A DNA stretch of 64,000 nucleotides from Eunapius fragilis (taxonomy: Eukaryota > Porifera > Demospongiae > Spongillida > Spongillidae): contig OY811977.1 in the NCBI GenBank assembly GCA_963681505.1, positions 8,737,645-8,801,644 on the forward strand, in the 5' to 3' direction. A program made the translations under genes and the position numbers. Shown here in pieces: positions 52,035 to 63,966 of this stretch (position 1 is its first letter; every line of letters begins with the position of its first letter). The notes beneath the pieces were generated by a model, which saw only the letters and a list, made by a program, of their open reading frames with translations, made no database searches and was not told the origin of the DNA.

Positions 52035-52821
52035 TTAACCTTAATTCTCCAGGTCCAAGACCTATGCGTAGGACCAATATTTGAAAATTCATTATAAATA
52101 GAAATGCAGGTTTTTGGCATCCATTTCTCTACTGTTGTTTGATGTGTCTATCTTTCTAAATTTACCATTTGTCAGTCTATTTTTTAAATCACACCCTTGG
52201 TTACACGATGCTAATAAACAGATACGGTTCTTAAAAATGCATTATGTAGAGAATTTAATTGTCACAGAAAAAAGTAGGACAAGTATAACTTTTTTTGAAT
52301 GTTTTTTAAGCATGATGTGTGTGCTACTATATACATTCTATGGCAGTGTTTTTACTCTAATTGGTTTTGCCATTTTTACCAAAAACACACTGTACGTTTT
52401 CAAGATTTTGTCCATTCACTTGGCTATTCCCGCAACATGCGTCTGACAAATACCTATCGTTCAAAAGCTTGTGGAGCTAGCAATTTCCAAATCTACAATG
52501 TACTTTTTTATATGCTTGATGAAAAAGATCTGTCTTACTACCCCCTTCATTTAATATGTTGCTCTGATCTTCCCAACATTACTTTTTAAGTTGCTCTGCG
52601 ATTTACCGCAAATACATTTTTTAGCAATGCAGTATTGATTGCATTTGACAATCTTTGAAGATTGCAAGAAAGTAAAAATATTTTCTGAATTAATAATCAT
52701 TTCTACAGTAGAATGAGATTTTGGTTTGTTCTTAGATCATATGAGTTTGCTAAAAATTAAATTTAACGTGGTCCTAGGTCTACGCGTAGGACGATAATCC
52801 GTATATAGGACGACGGGAGAT
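52035..52821 (+). mobile_element. TTAA-flanked piggyBac-like MITE, copy 3
   Basis: TTAA at 52035-52038 and 52818-52821. Same ends and internal CCTACGCGTAGG-type palindromes (one decayed) as copies 1 and 2. Confidence 0.82.
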
Positions 52822-52824
52822 TAA

Positions 52825-53650
52825 AGGTTAAGCAATGACAAGAGGCGTTCCTGCCTAGTTTACTGATCTGGGTGTGAGGGGAATTTGGCAGTCACAGACT
52901 GAAGCATTGTTTGATATCTGTGTTGTTGACTATCATACATACACTGCACAGTAGGTGTTGACTATCATACATACACTGCGCAGTAGGTGCAGTTCTACCA
53001 ACAGCTGATACAACAAGAAGAAATATCTAGAAGTTGTTCAATCAAGACACACAACCTTCACCCCTTTTTTTGTTTCAGTGGGTGGGGTTTTAAGTCGTGA
53101 TGCAAGTGTTGTGATGAAACACCTGGCTGGCTTGTAAGTGGGAAACGTTCTTGAGTGATGTGACAGGCTGGGTTCGTGCCAGAGTGGCATTATGCTATTC
53201 TAACAACACCTGTGATACTGATGGCAATGGTTTACTCCTTTGTGAGGTTAAAATGTTCATATGTTTAAAACATTGATTAGTTTCCCTCATATTTGCTTAC
53301 AACATTTGTGCACGGCATACATATAAACTTATATAGCTCATTTCCAAATTCAATGGTACGTATACAATATATGATAATATTATAATTAGAATATCAAGTT
53401 CAAATAAAGTCAAGCCGCGAGGGCAGGAACTCCCTTTATAATTATAAATAGTTATAATGCGAGTCATATAAGCAAGAACATCATGCTTGTATGTATTGCA
53501 ATTTGTTAATTGCCTACCCATGCCAGCATACCTCTGCACAGTATAATTTACCAGACTTAGCAATGTACTATATGATAGGCAGATATACCTTCGATCTCTG
53601 TGCTTCAATAGCTTAATTCTGTTACCAAAACAAATCGGCCCAAAATATCT
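52825..53650. other. Intergenic; one 31-bp tandem duplication
   Basis: A 'ttgactatcatacatacactg' unit is duplicated at about 52926-52988. No gene. Confidence 0.4.
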
Positions 53651-53658
53651 CTCAGCCT

Positions 53659-54970
53659 TTGTTGCCTGTGGGTTGGTTCCTCTGGATAAATGCCCTCATT
53701 GGTGTCGGAGAAGCAATACGGCGTATCATTGGGAAGGCCATCCTGGCAGCTATTGGACAGAATATCATTGATGCAGCAGGAACGATGCCTTTAATTCCCT
53801 CAATCGAGAGGCTGCTCTTAGAAACATCCAGTACCTTTGCCTTCACTTTCAGTTGTTCTATAGCTAGTTAATATATAGCATGAAGACATTGATTTATTTG
53901 TTGATGGCGCAACACTGTTTTCCACTGAAGGAACCACTCAAGGGGACCCCGTTAACAATGGTGATGAATTGGCATTTTGCCACTCGTTAAAATGTTACAG
54001 ACTTATGATACCACCCAAGCCTGGTATGCAGACGACAATGCATCGGCGGAAGGGACCACAGCTAACATTCGGTGCTGGTGGGACAGCGTAACCAAAGCTG
54101 GACCAATGTACGGATACTTCCCTAGTGCCTCCAAGGCTCACCTCATTGTACAACAAGAGTATACACAATCAGCGAAATATCTCTTTGATGGTACTGGAAT
54201 ATTAGTAATTGCTGATGGTGACAGATACCTTGGTGCTGCCATAGGAACTAGAACCTACATTGGCAGTATGTTAAAAACAAGATCTCTGAATTTGTAAATT
54301 CTATTGGTGTTTGCACTTACCCAACCTCATGCAGCATACTCTGCATTCAGTCATGGTCTCATTGGTAAATGGACTTACCTTGCTGAACTATACCTCACAG
54401 TAGTGAGCTCTTCATACCTCTTTCAGATGCCATATGACTTATTATTATACCTTCCCTCACTGGTCAAAGCTCATTCAATGACACTGATCAAAACATGCTG
54501 ACATTACCAGCTAAGCTAGGTGGCCTTGGTATAATTAATCCTTCACCAATGTCTTCACATCACTGTACCACTTCCATAAATGTGACTTCTGCTCTGGCAA
54601 ACCTTGTCATCTCTCATGCAACTTCATTGCCTCCTGATCTTGGGATCCACCAATTCAAGGGAAAAAACCTAGCATGTCACCAACGTAAAGCAATGGAAAC
54701 AACATCTGCCATTGAGTTAGTGGCTATGCACCCAGCCAAACAAAAATGATCTCTAGAGATGAAAGGAGCACCCAGCTGGCTGAATGCTCTCAAGGCATGG
54801 TTTTGCTCTACACAAGGGTGCTTTGAGAGATGCTATCTGTTTACGCTATGGCTGGCAACTTCTTTTATTACCATCACATTGCATATGTGGCTCCATCTAT
54901 ACAGTGGAGCATGCTAGGAATTGCCCATCAGGAGGCTTTCCTTCAATCCCTCACATTGAGTGTGAGATCT
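53659..54970 (+). pseudogene. Non-LTR reverse transcriptase, RT family 2, decayed
   Basis: Blocks in order: 'LIGVGEAIRRIIGKAILAAI' (53695-53760), 'EGTTQGDP' (about 53930), catalytic Y-A-D-D at 54025-54036, 'GDRYLGAAIG' (54220), 'LPAKLGGLGIINPSP' (54500), and finally 'LRDAICLRYGWQLLLLPSHC' with a C-x-C...H-x3-C finger (54815-54925). Part of the palm between the first two blocks is deleted and there are several frame changes, so it is inactive. Same family as 5785-6135 and 56621-57010. Confidence 0.75.
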
Positions 54971-55099
54971 GACCTCTGTATTCCTCAGTGAGGTAAGCCA
55001 TACTATGCATACAGAACCTACTTTGCAGCCATTGCAGGGTGAACGAACGCCTTAGATATAAGCCTGCCAATGGAGAAGTTGGGGCACAAAGTTTCCATC

Positions 55100-55750
55100 A
55101 GCCTGGAGCTGGGTCCACTAAGTCTATTTGTCAATGAAGAAAAGTGTGAACATTTGGCTTGGGTGAGCACAGCTCATTTCCACCTCTCATGAAAAAGTCC
55201 AGTGTTCGGAACTTCAAGATCATTGGGGCTCCAATTCGAGATTCAATCTTTTGTTGCACAAAAATGAGCAAATGCTTCCAAATTGTTTCAGCAGTTGGTG
55301 GATGTAGGTACCTCAGTCTAAGCAGAGGGGGTATTGGACTCCATAGCCTAGCTAAACATTCATCAGCTTGCCTACATTTTTCACCCTTGAGTGCTTCCAG
55401 TGTTTGTTTATCTTGCAACCACCTAGATGCATCTGTCAATCAGTTTAATTCCCTCATGATGCCTTAGTATTGGATCACCTTGAAGTTGTGCAGCACCAGA
55501 AATCCCTATCTGGTAGAACTGAAGACCATGAATTACTTAACAATGCCTCTCTGCCTGACAAAGCACGACTGCTCTCAGTTTCGTCACCACATGCAGCAGC
55601 TTGGTTCTCAGTTATTCCTTCTGTCAGGATCAATCTCCATCTTGACCCAGCTGAGTTCCAGGCCTCTGGAAAGTGGTGGTTGGGCATTGCTGTATCTGGC
55701 AATCCCCTTTGCTCTTTGTGTCCTTTAGGTCACCACACCAAGCATGGGTA

Positions 55751-55782
<32 letters not shown>

Positions 55783-56320
55783 ACGGATGTAGTTTCTCAA
55801 CCCAGAGATATCTTCTTAGAATCTTGCCAACAGGCTTCTCTGGGTCCTCATGTTGAGGCAGGAAGTGGTCTGGGGCAAGAAGGACAGTGAACACGACTAG
55901 CTGACATTCTCACTCCTCATTGGGATTTGGGCAAACCAGCAGCCATGGATCTGACCATCGGGAAATTCAAGTGCCTTACTTGAAACAATGGATCTGCAGT
56001 TCTGAAAGCCAAGGTGCACAAGCACAACTCTAATGATGCCAAGTGCTTGGCTGGTTATGTATCCCCATTGTTGTTGAGACTTATGGGCGTTGGGGTGCAG
56101 AAGTTATGCAAACCTTGTCTCGCCTAGCAACTAGGGAAAACCACTCCAAGTCACATGCCATCTGCCAATTGTATGACAGGCTTAGCCTTACTTTGATGCG
56201 AGCCAATGCATGGGCACTGCTGTTGCATTCAGGAACAATTGTTGATTAGAATATTTGTAGGACTTAACTGTATAATGATAATAATGTACGTGTTCATGTA
56301 TCCATGCATTCATGTATTCT
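55100..56320 (+). pseudogene. Retrotransposon RT family 1, C-terminal portion
   Basis: Fragments match the C-terminal half of the element at 20655-23851. They include 'LNNASLPDKARLLSVSSPHA' (55530), 'LDPAEFQASGKWWLGIA' (55640) and, near the end, 'LGWLCIPIVVETYGRWGAE' (56043-56105). The 3' tail (about 56265-56325) shares 'tgttcatgtat' and 'ttcatgtattct' with the tail of the other copy. It is 5'-truncated, interrupted by a 31-base G run, and frameshifted. Confidence 0.72.
55751..55781. repeat. Poly-G run, 31 bases
   Basis: Uninterrupted G tract within the retrotransposon fragment. Confidence 0.95.
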
Positions 56321-56620
56321 TGTAACAATAGATTAAACAATGATTACATATATAGTACTTTTTTATGCAAGAGAATACTGAGAAAAACATACAGAATACA
56401 AATAAAAATACACAAAAAGATTAGAACAACGTTCAGTGAACCTTTGCCTCTGCACAGGTCAATGGTATAGATTGGTATTCTGAGTGGGAATGATATGACC
56501 TGGTTCCTCGAAGGCACATGATCGCTGAGTGGTGTAAAGAAAAACTCAGTTTGAATCGCAGCCAAAAAAATGTGGTAGAATAGGGTTCTTGTTGTTTGTC
56601 TGCTATTAAATTTAATGATG

Positions 56621-57010
56621 CTATTCTCTTTTAAACTGTGGTTGCTCTTGGGCCGATACCCCCAGCTGTAGAGAACACCAAAGGTGAATATGAACCATGA
56701 TCAATCTTTCCAATTCGTTCTTCGTATTCTTATCCAGTTCATGTTTTCTGTAGCATTTGGACATGGAGGAATTGCCATAAGTTGAAGGAAAGCCTCCTGA
56801 TGGGCAGTTCACATCATGCTCCACAAATGTGATGGTAATAAAGGAGGTTGCCAGCCATAGCCTAAACAGATAGCATCTCTAAAAGCATCTTTGTGTAGAG
56901 TGAAAACATGCCTTGCTATATGGAGAGCATTCAGCCAGCTGGATGCTTCTTTTTCACTTGCAATTTCTGCATGGAGGTCGTTTTTGTTTGGCTGGGAGGC
57001 CAGTAACTCG
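56621..57010 (-). pseudogene. RT family 2 C-terminal fragment, inverted
   Basis: The minus-strand frame includes 'EHDVNCPSGGFPST', matching 'EHARNCPSGGFPSI' of the copy at 54910-54945, preceded by 'AICLGYGWQPPL'-like sequence near 56870-56840. Short, with stops. Confidence 0.55.
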
Positions 57011-57239
57011 GTTATGTGCTAGCTTTTTTCCTCAAAATTTTGGGTGCACGAGTGATGACAAGGTTTGCTAAAACTGGTTAGTTATTTTGAGATACAAACA
57101 CAACGTTTCTGTTGTATCACTGCACGGCATAAATTACTATAGTTTTAACGCAGCTTATCACATACCACTCAATGGTATAGAAGATATGTTTAGGGTATTG
57201 CACTAACCTCGTGCCAAGTGTTGCAACGTCGGGTGCATG

Positions 57240-59335
57240 GGACTGTCATGGCAAAAGGGGTCCTACCTAAAAGTGGTCCGGCGGACCACTTTTGGTGGCC
57301 AAAATTGGTCCGGCCGGACCACCTTTGGACGCCAAAATTGGTCCGCCCGGACCATATTTGTCCGCCAAAAATGGTCCTACCTTGCCTAAACGGTCCGCTA
57401 TTCAGATCGTAGTTAACTATACACTCAAAGTCTGTCCTAGCTTTTTTTCTTCAGTTGGAGGACAATGTGTCTGGCTTTCTATTTACAATATTATAATTGT
57501 AAGTTTATTTCAAGGCGCCACATGTAATAAAGGGAGAGTGAGGAATTATATAAATTATAAATGCATTGTGCATGCTCAATAAATACATACATGATGCATA
57601 TACAAGCAAAACACATGCTGCATGTGATGCAATAAATGGTGAATTTGCAATGCTTATATGTTGAGGAGCTGTTGGCAATCTGTGATCAATGCCCGGTAAC
57701 TCTATAGATTTCATTCCTTTGATTCCATTAATTGTTCCAATAAACATGTATATATAAGCAATGAGAATTATATGCAGGAGGATGAATGCCTTGAATTATA
57801 ATGATTCACTACAATAGTGTATAACTCTAACTGCATGCCTAGAAGAATAGCTGAAGTTCTTTTTATCAGTAATGACTTCCCCATTCTGCATACATCAAAC
57901 AACTGAAGGGAGGAGGGGGAACAAGAGGAGGTAAGGGGGAGGAAGTATAAGGAGAGGAGGAAGGGGTGGTGGTGTTGGTACATAGTGATAAAGCACCCCA
58001 TCCCTCTGGCTCCCCCCCCCCCCCCCCCCCCCACATATCCCTGCACGTGACAATGTGAGGAGTGTCACTGTTTCCTCCATTATAAAGAGGATGTTGGTAC
58101 ACGTCCAACATCTCACGTGTGAGCATAAAAATGCATTAACAATACAGTATTACTTATTTCCTCACTTACTGCCTGTGCATATTGCTGGAACCATACTAGG
58201 GAAGGGATGTATGGTGACCCTGTGGGTCATATGTACACATCACATGTCACTCGTCATGGTAAAATTTATGCACCATATATTGTTCTTTGTGTAATTCATC
58301 AAACCAGTTCTGAACATCCCATTCTAATAAGAGTCCACTGACACGTCCCGACCCTCTTGTGCTTGTTCAATTCATTTTAAACTCTGTGCCATTGTCTGTT
58401 GTAATAATCTTGGGCAAACCCATGCATAAAAATCTGCAAGGATAGAATACAGTGAATCATATTATCAGTGTGCATGGCATTGTATCAATGTACTATAACT
58501 TAATACAAACTTAAGCACGTATACACCTTTATTGCGCTTTTCGTAATTTAAATGCATAGGAAAAATGTTGCTTCAATTAACAATACCTTGAAGAGTGCAT
58601 TGGCAACTCCAATTGCATATTTAGATGGAAGTGGGACTGCTTCAACCATTTAGAGAAGTAGTCACACACAGTCAGGATGTATTGATTTTCTGACATGGAC
58701 TTCACAACTGCCCCAACAAAATCAATGCCAATGTGATTCGATGGTGACTTCACTGGACCGAGTGCAGTTCTAGGGCAGTATGAAGGCTTTTCCGGTTCTC
58801 ATGCTGGCAGATGTCACATTTGGAAACCTGTAGATAAATTAATTAAGGTAGTCTTAATAGATTCTTTGGCTCTAATCTAAGTTGCATGTCTCACCGTGTC
58901 ATTCACATCTTTGACCATTCCAGGCCAATTCACTGATCCTGCTCAAAGTTTGCTTCACTCCCATGTGCCCAGACAACATTCATGCAGAATATACGACGCT
59001 AGCGCTGCTCTCACTTTCTTAACTCCAACAAATATTATTTCCATTGTCTAAGCACTACTTGCGGGCGACACAACTGTTTGCATTAGCCAAATTGACCTTG
59101 CCCTTCTTCTTCTTAAAGTATCTTTAACAACAAAATTTCTGAGCCTTTCTTTGTATGCATATTAATCTCCACGCGTTCAAAATGTGCCTGGACCAGTTTT
59201 GGATTAACCGGACAAATTCTGGGCATCATTTTAGGTCCGTCCGGACCACGTTTGGTCGCCAAAATTGGTCCGGTCGGACCGATTTTTTCCCCGGACCAAA
59301 TTTTACGTGACAGGACGCTGTTTGCCAAAATCATT
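57240..59335 (-). mobile_element. Candidate Ginger-like DNA element with GGTCCG-rich inverted ends and an integrase remnant
   Basis: The ends (57245-57400 and, inverted, 59185-59335) share 'tggcaaa...gtcct' followed by repeated 'ggtccgg.cggacca' and 'gccaaaattggtccg' words. Between them, minus-strand sequence encodes a gypsy-type integrase: 'HMGVKQTLSRI' and 'CDICQHENR' (zinc module, about 58980-58790), 'IGIDFVGAVV' (first catalytic Asp, about 58725) and 'ITTDNGTEFKMN' (second Asp, about 58405). The zinc module is split by a gtgaga...ctacag segment that looks like an intron (about 58896-58830). Frameshifts make it inactive. An integrase with introns inside a TIR element is the Ginger pattern; a Ty3 fragment caught between unrelated repeats is the alternative. 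Confidence 0.45.
57900..58035. repeat. Purine-rich patch and poly-C run
   Basis: GGA-type repeats at 57905-57965 and a C run of about 20 bases at 58013-58032. Confidence 0.85.
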
Positions 59336-59339
59336 GACG

Positions 59340-60640
59340 TGAACCAAGAGGGAATATTTGCACTGATTTTTCGCAGCTATACATGTTCGATCGCTATGGA
59401 TAAAGTAGCGAACAGGACAAATCAATAAGAGGCAAAGAGCTTATTATTACACAGAGATTATTTGGTAAAACCCGCCATGCTCGTGCATGAAAGGCATTAA
59501 ACTATTCAGACAGGCAGGTGTGCTGCCATGGTGACACCAGCTGAATTGAAATGTTAAAAACTATGTTTTGGTAGTCGTGAGCCAAGGAATTAAGTTGTCT
59601 AGCATGGTACTGTCATAATTAGATCAGATATGGATATGTTGTAAAACTAGTTTCTGCCTCCAGTTCGTAATATTATATGATGTACTAACATAATAATAAG
59701 AACAACATATTATATAGTTATAAACCTCTAGAAACAAAATCCCCTAAAAGTCACTAGATGGAGAAGAAATGAGTGTTCCTAACATAGAGGCTGCACTGCC
59801 CCTTTGAACAAGCCACTGCCGGAATATTATACTGATTGGCTGTGCAGTTTAACTTTCAAGTAACTCTATGATATCAGTTGCCGTTTTGTAGCAATGGGCG
59901 TGGTCAAATATCGTATACTTAACTACCTCAGACTCATCATAATGTGAGACTGTGTCCAGCAAAGTCACCCTTCTGTGTAGTTTTCAATTTATTAACCATG
60001 AACTCCTCTATCAAATGATCCTTTCATACGCGTCCAAAATTGGACTATCTGCCATAAAGTTATAAGGCACGGAATTTATAATTAGCCACAACATGCGAGC
60101 GTAACTCTTATCGTAGAAATTAACATAAGGGTGATTTTGCTGGACACTGTCCAATATATTCTTGCACGTATGAATAATTAATGATTCAATTACTGATACA
60201 TGAACGGTCTGATCACGGATGATGATAACATGTGGCATGATGCGATAATTATTGCACGCAGCAAAAATTTTCAAGCCAACTATTTATGTATAATGTTGTA
60301 TTTCATGCAGTTGCCGCGTGTATATTTAATCCCCAATGTATACACATGTATGCGTTTTATATACGAAAGACTCTAAACATCAGTCTGCACTGTTTACGGA
60401 TAGGTCTATTATAATGCATAACTCTGGCATCGTTTCACACCTTATTCCAATCATCTCCTGCATTGGCACGCATACAGCAACCGTCCGAACACCATTCAAG
60501 GTAATGTTTTGCTGACGAGTGAGCTGATTATGAAGGTTCAAGGCATACCTCTATACCCGAAATTATATACAGTGATGTAACGCACTGTAATGCGCCTATA
60601 TTTCCCGCAAACAAGACAATCAGCAAAGCCCTATCCGTCA
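59340..60640. other. Intergenic, nothing recognised
   Basis: AT-rich, short frames only. A frame at 60011-60274 (minus, 87 codons) has no recognisable domain. Confidence 0.45.
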
Positions 60641-60644
60641 TGGA

Positions 60645-60807
60645 TTACTTCCAAGACGATGCACATTTTCCCTACCCAGCCCTCGGGCGCAGTGGTTGGG
60701 TGTGCCGCTTTCGCGTCATTGTTTCCGCATGGTGGTACCTATATATAAAAGACTGCCGCGTTGTACTTGCACACAGCAAACACTGATTCACAACTGATTC
60801 AGCTTTG
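60645..60807 (+). promoter_or_regulatory. Core promoter and 5' leader of the intact cystine-knot gene
   Basis: A TATATAAAAG box at about 60740-60750 and a leader 'cacacagcaaacactgattc' are nearly identical to the left copy. Conserved blocks further up include 'acccagccctc' and 'gcgtcattgttt'. Confidence 0.65.
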
Positions 60808-62775
60808 ATGGCAAGCATGTGGGCCCTTCTGAAACTCGCAACCGGTAGGTGTCAAGCATGTGAATATATAATCGCCAATAATCCGACACCCCCTCCCGCC
60901 CTCCCTCCCTCCCCTTTATCCCCCTGCAGCGTTAGTGTCAATAATGTTATCGGGTGCAACTAACCAGTGCCTTCAATCTTGCGCAAGGGCAACCATGAAA
61001 GTCAGCTATGGGTTCGGTAGGTCGTCACTTCGCATTAATGTATTGTTGTTCGTATGAAAATTGTGCGCGTTTTTCATTAGACCCAGCTTTTCGCCCACTG
61101 GATATTGATATCGGCACCTGTACTGCAGCTGAGTCCCGGGCAGTAAGTGATGGTGCTTTCTCTAATACTGAGGAACTTATAAAGAACATTAGGGGGGAGG
61201 GTGGGGGGGGGGGGGGGGGGAGGGTGCACGAATGCATCTTGATTAATGTTATGCGCTGGCATTTAATTCGTGTTTCATTTGGAAACTATAGGACTGTGGT
61301 TCGGTAAGCTACTTGACGGAAAATGACACCTATTCACTTGTTAGCGAGTCGTGCGACCAGACGTGCGTTCCAAACGATTACGACCTCAAGCCGTACAGCA
61401 ACCGGACGGATCTTTTCATGGCAGCCGTTGTTAAGTCCTGCCGCCTTTCGAATCCTACATGTGGCAATTGTCAGCTAGCACCACTGTGGGCCACAGTGTT
61501 CCCAGGGTCGCCGTACAAGTCCGACATCAACGTTGGCGTATGCGAGGGCACGTGCCCAGGTTAATGGAGTTACATGCATTCAGCTTCGTATGCTGGGTTA
61601 ATGTGTCTTTATTCCCCACCAGAATCTAGAAAAGCATGTGTTGCAACAAAAAAGAAAAATTCAGTAGTTTCCGGACCTAATGGTAAGCAATTAATTACAA
61701 AACTTAGCACTACGTTTGAGCTAGAGGAGCACGTGATAAGATCACTGGAGTCTATTTATTCAGTATAGTGCACCAATTTAAATAATAACTAGCAAAGTGT
61801 CTTCAGTTCAATTTTAGTCAGTTGCATGGTCTTACAAAGATTCACTGGCAGGTTGTCATTCACTCCTGCAGGGGCCGTTACTGTTGAACAGGCAGTGGAA
61901 TGCGGCTGTCAAGACTCCGCGTGCTATAGAGAAGACTACTATGAATCTTATTGGGAAGTTGTTCAAGGCACGAACGAAACCGCAACCGTTGTGCGAGAAA
62001 AGGTATAATCAGTACGAAGTAACTTTTTGCACATGAATTATAAATGGATACGTTCTGGATTAGCCCATTCAAAATGAGAGTCTTATTTAAAACCATGCAC
62101 CCGCGCAATGCCTCCATTATTTGGAACAATTAACTGATACGATATAATTTTATATGCTGAACTGTCCCTCGCTTGATGTACAGAACGTAGGTAGGGGCTA
62201 AAAAAGAATTATTGTCACATAAAACGCAGTCGCGCATTTAAAAAATAAAATATAAGAAAGAGGTCCGTTGAATCATGCGCCGATTGACAATCGGCGCATT
62301 ATATTTAAATCAATTTCCTTTTCTTTTTCCAGTCAATCAACGTCGGGCGATGCAGAGGTGGCTGCAATGGCATCTTCAGTCCTATCACGTGCCTTCCGTA
62401 TGTATATATAATTAGCCTGTCATGCATTTTGCCTTTCAGTTGCATGCATTTGAAAATATATCTGCTTGCAAATGGCTATGCATGGGTTCTGTGTGTTGGT
62501 GCAGCCAAGTCATATAGATTCTGAATTATAATACATGCATTCTTCATGCAAGCACCATGCTAAGCTTCTCAATGTATCGGTGAAAAGTAATTCATGCGGC
62601 TTAATTGCATTGATCAAATGTCTTCTGCATATGCAGCACCCCAGAAATGTGCGTGATAAAGATCGGCGGAGGGAAAACCAGTTGCAACCCAGCAACTAGT
62701 GAAGTACATGAATTCGAGGGACCGGAAGGCCAACGTATGTCAGTAGCCGCGGTGAAGAGCTGCAGATGCAATTGA
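60808..62775 (+). CDS. Secreted triple cystine-knot-like protein, intact copy (300 residues, 8 exons)
   Basis: Exons 60808-60844, 60930-61016, 61081-61142, 61292-61559, 61623-61682, 61818-62002, 62333-62397 and 62637-62775 join in phase without a stop. Residues 1 to about 25 are a signal peptide (MASMWALLKLATALVSIM). The rest contains three tandem units with the same cysteine logic: a C-x-G-x-C-like element followed by a strand ending in C-x-C. Unit 1 is 'DIDIGTC' to 'MAAVVKSCR'. Unit 2 is 'INVGVCEGTC' to 'VTVEQAVECGCQ'. Unit 3 is 'INVGRCRGGC' to 'RMSVAAVKSCRCN', the C-terminus. This is the layout of extracellular cystine-knot domains (bursicon, CTCK, TGF-beta-like folds); the exact family is not identified. 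Intron 4 starts gttaat rather than the gtaaat of the left copy, a weaker donor. Likely an extracellular ligand or matrix protein. N-glycosylation sites such as NRT and NET occur. Confidence 0.85.
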
Positions 62776-62779
62776 TAGT

Positions 62780-63934
62780 GAAGACTGACGACGCCATGCA
62801 GTTTTTGTTTTTAATTAAGTCGTGAAGTGATCTCAGTGAAATATATACATGCATTTACATATATATGATGCTCATAGACAAAGAGGCTCCAATGTCTGCT
62901 GTTTATTTGTTTACTTCATTATGTAGGGAGTGCAGCTTCTATACTTTGAGTCAACAATTTATGCGAAATCAGTTGCTGAATTGTTTAATGAACCATGACA
63001 TGAGCATCTTCCCTACACTGTGCTATCGAGTTGTTGCTGGTGATCGATTCATAGATATTTATGCTAGCTGGTACCGTGGTTTGCGGCCCGTTTGTGTTGC
63101 ATCGAGCGCCTACAGTTACCCCCCCCTCCCCCCCCCCCCCCCCCCCCCCCCCACAGTAGTTGACGAAGCAGAGTTCTGAACATGTCATGTCCGCTGAGGA
63201 ATTAAGTTTTTTTAATTTTATTATTCATAAGGAAGTTGGTCCGGAGTTGGTCCGGTCTGACAAACTGGGATCCGGCCAGGATGCAGGTCTGCAGCCCTGA
63301 ATATTATTGTTCATGACGCGTACTTGAATTGTAAAAAAAAAAAAAAAACTATAGTGGGAACCGGTTCGACCGCGATCGGAAGGCTAATCTGCTAACCTGG
63401 GGCGCGCAGCATGGAGACCGCCCTATTATAAAGAAAGTATTTTGTGTTCTAATTAAAGATGCTGTTCATGATGTTACTGGAGGTATTGACATAGCAATTC
63501 CACACAACACCATGCAGGTCACCCGAGTATTTAATGCTCCAACCAGAAGGACTGCACGGTATAAATTATTATAGTTTTTTACATAGGTGAAAGTGCACAA
63601 TGATGACAATTGTTTTCACATAACTTTTAATAACAACTAATTATTAACTTCATGCTCATCATTGGCATGTTTTTTGGTTTAAATAGCATGATTTTTCAAT
63701 GCTCAGTTCTGGAGTTATACCTGTTCTACCACTGAATTAAAAGATTTTGCGCGACTTTTGGATCACCCTGCACAGTATGCCCTACTGCATAAATACATTA
63801 CCTCCTGAACCCTATATGGCATCAAAGAATAAACCATGCAGGCCTGACTGGAAAATGGCTTAAGGGAGATGCAGACATCATAGGATGTCATTAGTCTTCA
63901 GCTAACCATACAGTTGTACGAATGTGCATGTATG

Positions 63935-63966
<32 letters not shown>

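Noticed and set aside
62865-63179. 104-codon frame ending in polyproline
   Set aside because: Depends on a C run and has no recognisable domain.
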